The notes: generated by a model not told the origin, from the letters alone. Shown: positions 50,138-63,200, counted from the first letter of the stretch. The stretch is 64,000 nt of DNA from Heliopora coerulea (GCA_030142905.1 JASJOG010000104.1:583001-647000); one strand, 5' to 3'. Translations and numbers: made by a program.

Positions 50138-51019
50138 ATGGCTAAACTTACATTTTACACTGTCCTTTTGGTAGCTCTCTGTTTCGTCCTCGTCAGTGAA
50201 TGTCGCTCTACAGTGAGAAAGGAAGAAAACGAGTTTTTAAAGGCGTTGGAAAATGTTTCTGATCAACGAAAAAAAACAGAAGGTGAGGAATCAAACAAAG
50301 CTGATCAAAGAAGAGACATAGACGAAAGCGCTGGACCAAGAAGGGGAAGGGACGAAATCGAGGGACCGAGAAGAGGAAGAGATGAAATTAGTGGACCAAG
50401 AAGAGGAAGAGATGAAATTAGTGGACCAAGAAGAGGAAGAGATGAAATTAGTGGACCAAGAAGAGGAAGAGATGAAATTTATGGACCAAGAAGAGGAAGA
50501 GACGAAATCTTTGGACCAAGAAGAGGAAGAGATGAAATTAGTGGACCAAGAAGAGGAAGGGACGAAATCTATGGACCAAGAAGAGGTAGAGATGAAATTA
50601 GTGGACCAAGAAGGGGACGCGAAGTTAAAATGGGACCAAGGAGAGGAAGAAGTGACATTACAAAAGGAAGCAGCGACGGTCCACGACGCGGCAGAGAGGT
50701 GAACTCTCGACAACGGCGCAGTATAGATCTTTATCATGTGGCCCCTCGATTGGGTCGCAACGTCGACTTCGGGTATTCATTGGACGACGAGAAACATAGA
50801 GAAATGAGAAAGTTGCAATCTTTGGATGAAAACAATTTTCGCGGACGATATTATGACGTAAATGACGATGGCGATGGCTATGAAGACAGCGTAGGCAGTT
50901 TCAATGGAGAAAGCAACAACGAAATGTTCCTTCGCTCCAACATGATCGGTCAAAGAAGACGGAACTACGACAACTTTGAGTTTGAGGTTGGAGACTTTGA
51001 TTTCAACGGCATCGACTAA
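50138..51019 (+). CDS. PRXamide-type neuropeptide precursor (GPRRGR repeats)
   Basis: Secreted precursor of 293 residues in one exon. The upstream in-frame GTG at 50120 is rejected: ATG 50138 gives MAKLTFYTVLLVALCFVLVS, a clear signal peptide ending near residue 22. From residue 66 to 186 come 12 copies of GPRRGR, most spaced every 10 residues as DEI(S/Y/F)-GPRRGR. One related copy, HVAPRLGR, lies at about 200-207 after a dibasic QRR. In cnidarian precursors an X-P-R-X-G-R unit is cut after the Arg and the Gly becomes a C-terminal amide, giving GPRRamide and APRLamide. The acidic D/E before each unit fits the N-terminal trimming sites known from cnidarians. The remaining C-terminal part is acidic (YYDVNDDGDGYEDS). 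Repeat-unit DNA is nearly identical, showing recent homogenisation. The mature peptide ends are inferred; cleavage at RR inside the unit is an alternative. Confidence 0.82.
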   Translation: MAKLTFYTVLLVALCFVLVSECRSTVRKEENEFLKALENVSDQRKKTEGEESNKADQRRDIDESAGPRRGRDEIEGPRRGRDEISGPRRGRDEISGPRRGRDEISGPRRGRDEIYGPRRGRDEIFGPRRGRDEISGPRRGRDEIYGPRRGRDEISGPRRGREVKMGPRRGRSDITKGSSDGPRRGREVNSRQRRSIDLYHVAPRLGRNVDFGYSLDDEKHREMRKLQSLDENNFRGRYYDVNDDGDGYEDSVGSFNGESNNEMFLRSNMIGQRRRNYDNFEFEVGDFDFNGID

Positions 51020-54000
51020 TTCTTGAAATAAGGTAATTTATTTTCTAAAAACGTCATGAAATAGACGTCGAATATATATATATATATTTGATAGTTTATT
51101 GTTATTATGAAGTGGTCACATGCCAGTTATAAACTGAAGTACGTAAAAATACGATCTTTAATCTACTCAGGTGAGCTAATTAAGGGAAGCCATGATTGAA
51201 TGTCTTACCCGCTCAAACGGTTTAATACGGAGACTAATTGTCGGGCAATTTTCAGCTTTGATCTCTGACAGCATGGTTTCTTGATTTGCTTTCAGTAATT
51301 TGTAGATATTTCCACGTATTCCTTTGTTTATTTGCTGAGCTTTCGTTTCTTTTGCCCGGGACGTCTGTGGAGCATAACTATTTTCTTGAGGTTCCAGGCA
51401 AACGGAACGAAAGTCTGCAGGCAAACATTCAAAGAAAACGCTATGGTTTCGTGTTTGCAGTTAAGTGAAAGTGCTTGTGTACGAAATATTTGTTTCTTCA
51501 TTCACTTATATATTGACGTATTTATTAATTTACTTATTTATTTAATAAGTTATTTATCTATTTATTTATTTATTTGTTATTTATTTAGTTACTTATTTAT
51601 TTATTGATTTAAACATCGACTGATGGCAAACAGTTGAACAGTAAAGTGTTTAATTTAGTGAAAGACAGCTTCCAGATTTCTTAAAAAAAAGAAAAAAACA
51701 AAAATTTGGCTCCGAAATTAAGAGACAACGTAAGTGTCTCCACATGGATTTTTATTTCTTGACCATTCCACTAAGAGCCTACCCGCGAAGTTCTTGTAAC
51801 ACGATTTCTTATTTTTCAGATTCCACGGATGCGCGGGAGACGAAGAGATTTAGCTGAAAAAGAGAACAGATTCATTTAAAATAATTTAAATAAATAAAAG
51901 ACTAAAAAAATTATTTTTTGTAGACAACAGGCGATGGAACACTTACTGTAAACTACAGGAAACGTTTTGAAATAGTGAATAAAGAAGGAAGAATGTTTGA
52001 ATAACTTACTAAATCATGACAAAGTATATTAACTTAATAGTGCCTCCGAGACATCTCAGAGAACGAGTTACCAAATAAACGGATGAAAATGGAAAAAGGA
52101 GAAATAAAAGGAATTTGCACTCGGATATATCAGGAAATGATTGTTTGCGAGTGTTCTGTCCTCAGCTAGTTCTGCGTAAAAAGGCTTTGTAAACGAACGA
52201 GAACCTTCCACATTCATAACTAAGGATGGTCATACCACGACGACTGTGTTTGTCACTAATATAGCTAGTGATTTGGGATAGGAACAGGACAAAGGAAAGT
52301 TTTGGCCAATGCAGCAATAAAATGTTCACAACTTACTGACGAAAGTCATAACCAGGCAATAATTTGACATAGCATGAAAAAAAAGTCGCGAAATCAGATG
52401 AAAAACAAAAAAGATGTAAGTTATGAGTAAAATTAGCATTTCTATCAGTCGACCTCTTTCCAACCGACCTGAAATGGGTGTCAGAAGAAATTTGAAGGGT
52501 TAGTTTATTGGGTAATTCGGCTAGTTGAGGGTATTGTACCATTGTCGTGCTGTAGGCGGGCCAGTCGTCCGTCTATTGTCAGCCAAGCAGCTATCGTCTG
52601 AAGCTTGGTCTCAATGCCTTCTCTGTTTTCTTGTTAACGAAAATATTTATGCTCGTATTTTTTCCTTAAATATTAATATGTTGAACTGTTCCATATTGGT
52701 TCAAGGATTTTTGGGTCCCAGGAATCCTCTATAAGCGTGATATGCGCACTCCATATCCTTGAGAAGCTATCGGAAGATGTGCCCTTCTTAATTTAATATA
52801 AACACACAGGAAAAATGTTTATACAAAAACATTTGGCGACCAATGATTCTTCTCTGGGAGCACGCAAGGCCCCATTGGTTAGCCTAGACTTAAGGTCGCA
52901 TTCCAAATACACCAAACAGCTGTTGGTCAAAGGACTTCAACGGTCTACGACGTCTTCCTAAGCTGGTCATCCCTCACGAAATCGAAAAACGATGTACAAG
53001 TGAGGACTCTAAACGTTACCTTCTTGGCCATATTGGATCTTCTTCTTCATTGTTAAAACTTGCTTCAGAAAAACGACTTCGTCCTGTTGACGGCCGCGAT
53101 GTTAAGCATTATTTTCTCGCTAGCTATGACAATGCCACAATATATCAAGCACAATAAAGATATAACGAGAAAAAAATAAGCTTATAATCCTTTATCAGTG
53201 ATTATAAATACCTAAAAAACACAGCAGCAAAATATACACCCAATTTGAAGTCGGGCTGACATGAGATTTACCACAAAAGTAAAAAAGACCTCAGCGCACA
53301 GAATTGATCTTGTTTATAACGTGAGTTAAAGTGGGTGACCAAAATGAAACTATGGGATAATACCCATCACGGTCAAAGAAAAGAAGACCTACATTACTAG
53401 AATGTCGGTTTGTTCGCACAAACATAGGGTGTGAAAAATTTCCCAAGGATTTGTGTTTGACAAACGTTCGTACATCGCTTGTCATAAGTCCCAACTGCCA
53501 CATGAACAATACTGACGGACAAGATTCACGAAGGTTTGTGGTTACATAGTATTGAGTTAAAACTAACCATTTAACGCCCGAGTTTTTTTCTTTTATTTTT
53601 TGTACTCTCATTTTTTTTAAAATTTTTTTGTTATTGTTCGTTTCTTCTTTTTTTCTGTGAGTCCTAAATACTGCAATAAAGAGTTGGTTCGTCAATGGAA
53701 CACAATGAATTAGGCGCAGAAAATACGGACGATCTATTCAAGGAGTGTCAGACATTATCACTTGATCACATAAAAAAAGACACCACATTAAGTGAAAGTA
53801 GATTTTCGAGAACCAGCATCACTCACTTTAAGGCTCACCCGATACCAATATTGCAAGAAATGCTACTCTCGGTCCTCCAACAAAAAAAATAGGAAAAAAA
53901 AATACAAGCTTTGCTTGCACGTCTCCCCGAGACCCAACACTATCAGCGACAATGTCGTTTGCACGCCTGTTCACATCAATCAAAACAATCTAAATGTGCA

Positions 54001-54590
54001 TCACAACACTGGTTACGCCTCTTCAGAACAGTTTTACTGGCGCCAGGTAAAACGCGCGGTTTTTACACGTTTTTACAACCTAGTTTACAAATATTCCTTT
54101 GCATAACACACAGAATATTGTAACTAAGTACTTCACATTTTATAATAGTCCAGGATTAAAGAAATCTTTCACCAGTCCTCTGCGTTATTGCGGATTTTAC
54201 CTTCCCTCGCGAGATGGGAGGAGCTGGGTAAATCCCTGATGTCCAGGTAATGTAACTTGTTTGTCTATTACTCATGCTCAAACTGTACGGAGGATGTGGA
54301 GAGGAATCTACAGTTTTTACAACCTCCGTCTGATTGCATTGATCTAAAACAAATCAACAGAAGTGGGTCATCAAAATAATAACAAGAGGATTCCACACAG
54401 TAGTTTTCTGAAGGATACAAGCAAACTTAAGTTAATTAGGAGGGTAATATTGAACAATGACATCCTCTGCTATCGTGCAAAATGTCCACGGGAGAAATAC
54501 TTCCGGGTAATGTTCACATAGACCAAGCGAGGATGATTTTTTAGTGGTAAAAGTAGGTTTTTATCTGGTTTTGAAGAGACAAGGAGTACT
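51020..54590. other. Intergenic; no convincing gene
   Basis: Holds an (AT)n run near 51073, a TTTATTTA repeat at about 51515-51605, and scattered short frames. One plus-strand frame at about 52914-53157 (RRLPKLVIPHEIEK, then SEKRLRPVDGRDVKHYFL) looks coding-like but has no start or recognisable family. A 65-residue ATG frame at 53695-53892 is likewise unsupported. Confidence 0.4.
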
Positions 54591-55430
54591 GGGTAAGGTT
54601 AGGAGTTGGGGGGATAGAGACAGTAAGTGGTAAGGGGTGATGGGTGGGGGGAACTAGATCAGAAATAGTAATTAGGGTGCAGTAGGTTAGGTGTAGTGGA
54701 TAAGATATGGGGGATACGATGGTAAGGGTGAAGTGGGTAAGGTATAGCCAGTACGGTGAAGGAAGTAGTGGATACGATGTGGTGGGTAAATAGGAGTGGG
54801 TGTGAAGTATTCCAAAGGATGTGGTGGGTAGGACGTACTGGGTAGGATGTGTGTGTGGAAAGTAGAGTGTGCGTGAAGTGGGCAGAAAGCATTGGTGTGC
54901 AGTGGGTAGGGCGTAATGGGTGGGAAGGAGCAGATGGTGGACATGGGCAGAAGTGGTAGATGGGATGTCATGGGTGAAGGGTGGGGTGTCATGGGTGAAG
55001 GGTTGAAAGTAGTAGGAAGTGGGTAAGAATGAACTATTGGAAGTTAGTAGGTACTAGGAGGAAGTAGGTAACTCCTGGGTAGGAGTGAAAGGGTTGAGAG
55101 TAGTAGGGATACAGGGAGTGAGAGGTAGTGGGTATGGGTAGGAGTAGAGAGAATGGGTTGGTTTAAGAGATAATTGGTAGGGGGAACTTGTCGAGGACAG
55201 CCAGTAGGAGATAGGGGTTGAAATTACAAAATGGCAGGTTAGTGCGTGGATTAGTTGGAAGTGGATAAACAGGGGTATGTGTCTGGGTGGTCGCTGGAGT
55301 TAGAAGGTAGCGCAGAGATCAATGAGCAGTAGATATAGGGTAGGAGCTGGTGGGTAGGGTTTACCAGCAGAGAGTAGGAGGTAATGATCAGGAGGTAATG
55401 AGTAACGCTTGATGGTAGAAACTAGAAAAA
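54590..55430. repeat. G-rich degenerate GGGTA/GTAGG region
   Basis: About 840 bp in which the plus strand is G-rich and built from variants of AGTGGGTAGG, GGGTGAAG and GTAGTAGG, with no exact period. Many runs of three or more G allow G-quadruplexes on the plus strand, which is the non-template strand for a plus-strand transcript and the template strand for mind bomb. Minus-strand His/Pro-rich frames are artefacts. Confidence 0.7.
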
Positions 55431-55524
55431 GGGATGAGGATAGGATAGGACAAGGGATAAACTTACTTCAACTCCCATTATCACTAACCTTGGAATTCTT
55501 TTGTGTTTGAAAGTCCAAGGTAAC

Positions 55525-58500
55525 TTAGAAAAGCAGGATTCTCTTTTCCACTGGTTTTCTACATATTGGACATTCATGCATTCTGTCTCCACAAAGTTGG
55601 CAAGTGCCATGACCACAGAGAAATACCAGGTTCTTTCTTTTGTCCAAACACACAGGACATTGAGTCTATTCACGATCAAATAAACAAAATTTGAATTCTT
55701 CGAGAAACTGGACATGAACTAAGATTACACGGACATCCTTTAAGAGTTAAATATTGTAATTTTACGTGTAAACGAAATGAGTAATTTAAACAAAGATCGG
55801 TTATATCCAAGTATATACACGTTCCCGTCCACAGGTCTTCCCTTGGGCAAGTAAAATGGTCTGGCGTTAGCTAGAGTAAAATAATAGGATATCAATCAGG
55901 ACCGAAGGAAGTTAATATGTGCAATCACTTAATAGCTGATAAAGGCAGTTTTAATCACTGTGACGAGCCCTTAGCGCCAGAAGCGTCTTTAGATCATTAA
56001 CACCGTTCTTTACACAGAGAATTACTTCTAGTAGCGTAAGTCAATGGGTAAACAAAATGTTGGATTTCAAAAAAAGAGTACAACGACGCCTGACCTGATC
56101 CTTCATTTCCTGTAATTGTTGTTTCAAATTTCCAATGTCTTGCGGGGTAAGTTCTCGCTTTGGTGACGAATGTGTTGTAAGTGCATCTGGTGCTATAAAG
56201 TAAACATTGAATAAATGTCACTTTTACTTGCATCATAATAGGATAACATCGTCTACAGCTTCAGCAAAGTGTAGGCTGAATTACTGCAATCTTACGCCGT
56301 AACACACTTTGCTACACTGTAATGTATTCCGTTTTACTTCGCTAAATTACAGCACACTGCACTACACGGCACGGCACAGCTATATGCTGTACTTTACCGT
56401 ACTAATACTGTACTATACTTTACTTATTGTACTGTGCTGTATTTTACTATACTGTAATTTACTGTATTGTACTGTGCTGTACTGTACTTTGAACAAGTAC
56501 TGTACTACTCAACTACATTGCACAGTACTTCACTTTTACTGGACTGTATGCTACTGTACTTTATTGTATGGCACCACACAGTACTGTACATTAGTATGTG
56601 AAAATTAATTGCCATGTGAACATATTTTCTTACTTTGTCCACAGCATACAGCAAATGGTACGGCTTTTTGGATGATTTCTCTACATTGCACACATTTTTT
56701 CATTAAGGAAGCACAACCTGAAAAATGTGGATATAAGTAAATGGACTGATGGAGGGAGGGATGAATGAGGAGACAAGTGAAGGTAGAATAGAAGATAGGA
56801 TAGGAAGCAGCATAAAATGTAAATAAGGGATAGGAGAAAGAAAGAAAGGAAGTTAGGAAGGAAGAAAGGAAAGGAAAGAAGTAAGTAAATAGATAAGTAA
56901 GTAAGTAAGGAAGGAAGGAAGGAAGGAAGGAAGGAAGGAAGGAAGGAAAGAAGGAAGGAAGGAAGAAAGGAAGGAAGGAAGGAAGGAAGGAAGGAATCTT
57001 ACCCGCACAAGCATTCATATGTTGACAAGGTGTAAACAAAACACTTGCTTTCTTCTCAGAGCAAACTACACATTCTTCAATCTAAATCAGGATCAGTTTA
57101 CATTTCATTCATTTAGACAGGGATAATTTATAGCAGATCAACTAATTCCAGATAAAACTTAGAAGAGATACAGAGAGAAAGTGAAAGTACTTCCATTCTC
57201 CAGCTACCTTAGTTTTCGACTGCACAGGTTCTTTACATAACAAACATTTCTTCACACGTGACGAACACACAAAACAGGTGGTCACGTGACCACAAGGTCC
57301 ATATAAGGTATCCCGCTTGGCATCTGAACAGACCATACATTCATCGTGTTCACCCTCTTCCATGGGTTTGTTCTGTTCAGTGGAGGCCAACTGGTTGTTG
57401 GGAATTTGACCACTGCAGTAAAAACAGAATAAAAAAAGGTAACATAGATAAAACGTGATGACGTGACTACACGTAAGTCCACAGTGGGTAGAAAAGCTCA
57501 CAGTATGGGAATTAAATGAGGAAGTTAAGGATTGGAAATCTTCGGTTGATGTTCTCTCCTCTGCGCCGTCATTCTTTTCCGTTTCTTCATTTGCTCCTCC
57601 TTAATCTCCTCCTTTTGGTCTGTTTCCCTTTTCTGTTCCCGCTCTTCTTTCATTACCCTCTCCTCTCCCCAATCTTCCCTCCTTTCCTCTTTTCGTTCTT
57701 CCCCTTTCTTCCTCTTTCTCCTCTTCGTCGCTTCTTAACCTGCCCTCTCACTCTTCCCTTTCTCCTCTTTTCCATCTTCTGTCCCATCCTCTCCTCACTC
57801 TTCCCTTTCTTCTTCTTTTCCCTCTTCTGTCCCTCCACTTCTCAGCTTTCCCTCTCCTCTTCTCCTCACTCTTCCTTTTCCTCCTCTTTTCTTTCTTCTG
57901 TCCCAGCCTCTCCTCACTCTTCCCCTTCTTCCTCGTTTCCTCTTCCATCCCCTCCACTCCTCAACCTTCCCTCTCCTCCTCTTTTCACTCCTTCCTTTCC
58001 TCCTCTTTCCCAGCTTCCTTCTCCTCCTCTGCGCATTCTTCCCTCTCTTCTTCTTTTCCTCTTCACTTTCCCTCTCACCCTTTCCTCACTGTTCCCTCTC
58101 CTACTGTCCTTCCTTCCTTCTCTCATCTCCTCGCTCTTGTATCCACAAAAAAAAAAGAAATATCAATTAACCTGATTTTCTCTTTATTACATTTTGTTAA
58201 GGCACGGCATAAGTTTGGATCAGGACACAAATCCAACGGACTTTGCCCTTTTTTATTTCTGTACGTTAAATCAGCGCCATTGGCCGCGAGAAACATGGAG
58301 ATCGAGGCGCTACTTTTCTTGTCACCACCATGACTTCCCATGCCCATCAACAACTATAATGTTGAAAACATGATGTAGAAGTCAGAATACCTAGAGTACT
58401 TTCTCAAATCAAACCATAATAACACACTTATCATCCAGGATTTATCTCCGCCTAACGGAATAAAATTATGAACAACATGAAAAGTGTGGTTTGACTTTTA

Positions 58501-60094
58501 TTATCAACGGGGTTTAAAAGTTTCAAAATGCAGCACTTAACATCACGCATGATACAATTATTTGGGAAAAAATTCCTGAACTTTCAAGGACTTTCATGGA
58601 AAGGTTTTCAACTCGCCTAGGATGTTATCAGTGAGTGATAAAATTAAACGAGCCAGATTAGAAAAAAGCCATAGACTCGACCACAAATGAGAATTCTAGG
58701 ATATTTGCAAATGCTCAAGGAAACTTTGCGCAAATTCAAGGACTTTTCAATGACAGAAATGCAAGGCAAATAGCGAAAACTACTGAAAAGCTTACAACAC
58801 TCTAGGACCAACTCACAGAAAAGTGAACAATTATTTCTCAAGTCATCATTACCTTCCCGACATCCTGCATGTCCTGTAAAAGCCTCAACTGTGATAACGT
58901 GTGGTGTCTCAACGCCTCGTGTAAGGGTGTGTCTCCATCTTTATCTGGCATGTCCAAGCTGGCTCCTTCACGCACAAGAAGCTACAAAATGGACGTTGAA
59001 TGATGAAATTCAGTACAAATTACTCCTGTTGCTCATTTTGTCTCTGCTGTACACCTTTAGTCCACTTCACTTGCTCAACTTTCACTTCTTTTCTCTTCGT
59101 GCCTCGACCATGCACAACAACTTGCTTTTCTCCAACTTCATCCATTCCACTTCAATCCACTGCAATTTCACAATTCCGGATACTGCTCCAATATATTCAG
59201 TCGAACCTCTTCCTGCAAAGTGTAACGTTATTTGCAGAACCACTCCACTCTCTGCTACACCCATACAGACGTTATTTATTGAAATAACCACTCCACTCTC
59301 ATTCTGCTACACCCAAACAGACGTTATTCATTGAAATAACCACTCCACTCTCTTGCTGCGACCTCCAAACTGACGTTATTCATTGAAATAACCACCCTCA
59401 CTCTCATTCCGCTATATCCAAACCGACGTTATTCATTGAAATAAACACTCCACTATCTTGCTGCGACCTCCAAACAGACGTCATTTATTCAACTAACCAC
59501 CCCACTCTCTTTCTGCTACCTGCAAACAGACGTTCATTATTAACTTACCCTAACAATCTGCGTGTGTTGTCTTTCAACCGCAAGATGCAGTGGTGTTTGT
59601 AGGTTAATGTTTTGAATGTTGATGTCTGCTTTGCCCTAAATAACGAGAAAACCAAACCACCACACCATGTCAATCTTACAATTATCCATACAATAACGTA
59701 AACAGAATGAACAGATGATTTTAGAGTAAACAGTTCCCAAGTTTCTTTCTTTCTTTCGATCTTAACTTCCTCCTTCCTCGCGAATTTCCTGTTCCTTCTT
59801 CTTTTTCTTTCTCTTCTTTCTTCTTCTTCTTTCTCTTCTTTCTTCTTCTTCTTTCTCTTCTTTCTTCTTCTTCTTTCTCTTCTTCTTTCTTCTTCTTCTT
59901 TCTTCTTCTTCTTCTTCTTTCTTCTTCTTCTTTCTTCTTCTTCTTCTTTCTTCTTCTTCTTTCTCTTCTTCTTCTTTCTCTTCTTCTTCTTCTTCTTCTT
60001 CTCCTCCTCCTCCTCCTCCTTCTCCTCCTCCTTCTTCTCCTCCTCCTTCTTCTTTTACAACTTTTCTCCTTCTCCTCCTCCTCCTCCTCCTTCT

Positions 60095-60126
<32 letters not shown>

Positions 60127-60231
60127 TTCTCCTCCTCCTCCTCCTCCTTCTCCTCCTCCTTCTTCTCCTCCTCCTTCTTCTCCTCCTCCTTCTTCTTTTA
60201 CTACTTTTCTCCTTCTCCTCCTCCTCCTTCT

Positions 60232-60266
<35 letters not shown>

Positions 60267-63200
60267 TTCTTCCTCCTCTTTCCCCCTCTTCTTCTTCTTC
60301 TTCATCTCCTTCTTCCTCTTCTTCACTTTTCATCCGTCCTCCCTCTTTCTATTATCCTTCCTTCCAACCTTTCGTTTCCTCACCTGTCCTTCCCTTTTCT
60401 CTTCTCTCCTATCTTTCTCGTCTTCCTCCACCATTCCCTCTTCCCCCAGATCCTCATTTCTCCTTCTTGTCCTCCGTGACTACTTTCTCCTAATTTACCC
60501 TCTTCCCTACATTCTTTGCTTTCTCCCCTGATCTCTTCATTACTGTTATCCTCTTCAACACCCTCTTCATTCCCCCATGAAACACACCTGTTTTACTAGC
60601 AACTCAGCCACCTCCACGTGATTATTCAGCGCAGCTAAGTGAAGAGCCGAGTAACCATCATCCTTCTTTTCATTCACAATCCACGGACGAGGTAGCTTTG
60701 TCAACAAGATCCGCATGGCACTAAGTCAGAGGGAAACCCAAATCAGCCGGTATCACAAACCAAAAATCGCAGATATGTGTAAGTGCTTTTTCGGTAACCT
60801 GAGAGTAATTTGATCGATAACAAATAATATACAACGCTGATAACTTTGATAATACTAACAACAAAATATACAAAACAACAACGCTAACACCGAACACTGA
60901 AAGAACTTTCGTTAATTATTTTTTTCGACGTTACAAGAACGTTTCAATAATGAAAGTTCAACTAATGATGAAGACAAGTTAGATGAAACGACGAAAAAAT
61001 AATAAAAATGCTTTCGTTCTTCAGAGTTACCGCTGTATTGTATGTGATGTTATGTTATTAGTGTTATCAAAGTAACTTTACAGAGATTTAAATTGACAAT
61101 TCTATTTTATACTGAAATAAATTCACAGCAAAGACTAATTTTTCACTAGTGCATGTTAACCATACCAGTTTGGAAGGTTGGTAAAGGAAGGACAGGGACG
61201 GTGGGAAGACAGTTCAGGCGAAGGAGTTCCCAGGCAATTTATTAGAAATTAGATTACAGCAAACGTGAAACATTTCCAGAAAATCCGCGATTCGTTATTT
61301 TATTTCACAAAGTGCAACAGCATACCTAGGATTGCCTCTTAAGGCCGCATGTTGAAGGGCGTTAAAACCGTTGTTATTGGATAATGTGACGTCAGCTCCA
61401 CTCTCCAATAGCAGAGCGACGATGTCATCACGTTTCTTGGAAATGGCATCATGCATAGGTGTGTCACCATCGGAGTCCTGGGAAAACAGACAAAATGAAA
61501 ACAAAATCAAGTTTCGCTAATTTGAAGGGAGATAACTAATATCGTACATTTAATTTTTGCCTTTTACAAACTTAGTTTATATTAGTTTTAGGGTTAGAAT
61601 TAGAAAATGGATAACTACAAGGGTTAAAAGATTTTTTTTTGATGATAATCTGACACTGCCGAAGTCAACTGAAAAATGTTGACTCGAGCGGGATTTGAAC
61701 TCGCACCTTCGGGATACCGGTCCGCCGCTCTACTTGTTGAGCTATCGAGTCCACAGGGATTGGAAGAGAGTTTTTATCGAACGTAGGTGCACGAGATATT
61801 CTCGCAATAACTTAACACTTACCTGTGGGTGGATGTGCAGTGTTTCAATCTTATTTCAGAATCATCCTCAGAGATATACATGAACAGAAAGTTTTCATGA
61901 TCATCTGACAGTGCCCAAATCAACTGTAAAATGTTGGCTCGAGCGGGATTTGAATAATTAATAATTAATACCAATGAATCTTTCTGGACATGAGCTCAAC
62001 TTGAAGTTCAAACTCCAAAGAGTTATATTTGCTGTTGGGTAACTACAATTTGAAGTAATTATCATTTTATCGCGTTCTTCAAATTCGTGCCCAGCTCCCG
62101 ATCAAAGTGGTGCCCAGGCCCCAAGCACTAACCTGCAAACTCGGATGACACTTGAGACCTAACAGCGACTTCACCACCAACACGTGACCTTTATTTACGG
62201 CGACATGGAGCGGTGTCTGACGACGTTTGTTTCTCGCATTCAGATCGGCACCAGCTCGCCCCAGTTCTTCCACGATTTCCGCCTCGTCACCAAAAGCAGC
62301 ATGGTGGATGGCACGGTCGCCATCTTTGTCCTGACAAAAGAAGAAACCGAAGGTTAGAAACACGTGGAGAAATTACCTCTGTCTTTTTTTTTTTTGTTTA
62401 TCTCTCATGTGGTTTGGTTTGGTTTTGTTCATTTCATCTCCTTTCTTTTTGGTTTCATGACTCTTCCATTCGTTCCACCATCTTCTATTTCATTTCTCTA
62501 CGTCATCTTTGGTCATTTTTCCTTCCCACTCCTTCTCTTTCCTTCTCATTCCTTCCCTTTACTTCCTTTTCCTTCCCTTTCTCTCTTTCCTTCCCTTTCC
62601 TTCCCATTCCTATCCTTTCCTCTCTTTTCTTTTAAGCTTTTTCCCTGTCCTCTACTTTCCTTTCCTTTGCTGTCTTTTCTTTTTGTTTTCTTCCCTCTGC
62701 TCTCATTTCCTGTCCTTTGCTATCCTTTCCTTTCCTTCCCCTTTTCTTCCTATCCGTTCCACTTTTCCGTTCTTTTCGCTTCCTTTATCTTCCTTTTCCC
62801 ATCTTTTCCATCTTTTCCATTCTTTCTTTCCTTTCCCTTACTTTCCCTTCCTTCTCCAATCCCCTCCTATCCTTTCCTTCCTTTCCTTCTCTTCCTCTCT
62901 CCCGTCATTCACTTACCTTCCCTAGGGATGTTCAACATCACATTAAATTGTTTCTAAACCAATACTACAAACCTCAATTTCCAAATTAACGTTCATATTG
63001 ACGAGAAGTTTCACCACGTCAATGTGTCCATTTTGACTGGCAGCTTGCAAAGCTGTGTGACCAGAGAACACTCCGTTTACCTAAATAGAAAATGACCACA
63101 AATTGTGCTGCTCTTCAACAAAAAATTTGGTGCACATTTTCCTTTAAAAATCACATCATCAATCATGTTCACAAGCTTGTAGAATACACGACCAAAACAA

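Noticed and set aside
50291..50737. 148-residue Ser/Trp-rich minus frame and 106-residue Glu-rich plus frame over the neuropeptide gene
   Set aside because: Both are frame shadows of the 30-bp coding repeats; only the 50138-51019 frame has a signal peptide and processing sites.
52914..53157. Coding-like frame with RRLPKLVIPHEIEK
   Set aside because: No start codon, no recognisable family, and a second frame is open across part of it; could be a decayed transposon fragment.
53695..53892. 65-residue ATG frame starting MEHNELGAENTDD
   Set aside because: Low-complexity surroundings, no promoter, splice or family evidence.
57516..58175. 219-residue plus-strand frame rich in Phe, Leu, Pro and Ser
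   Set aside because: It lies on an intronic polypyrimidine tract of mind bomb and has low-complexity composition only.
60055..60333. Glu/Gly/Arg-rich 92-residue minus frame
   Set aside because: Product of the TTC/TCC repeat; no start context or splice support.
61681..61752. Functional tRNA gene
   Set aside because: The anticodon stem does not pair and the head is joined to a body and poly(A) shared with a truncated copy.
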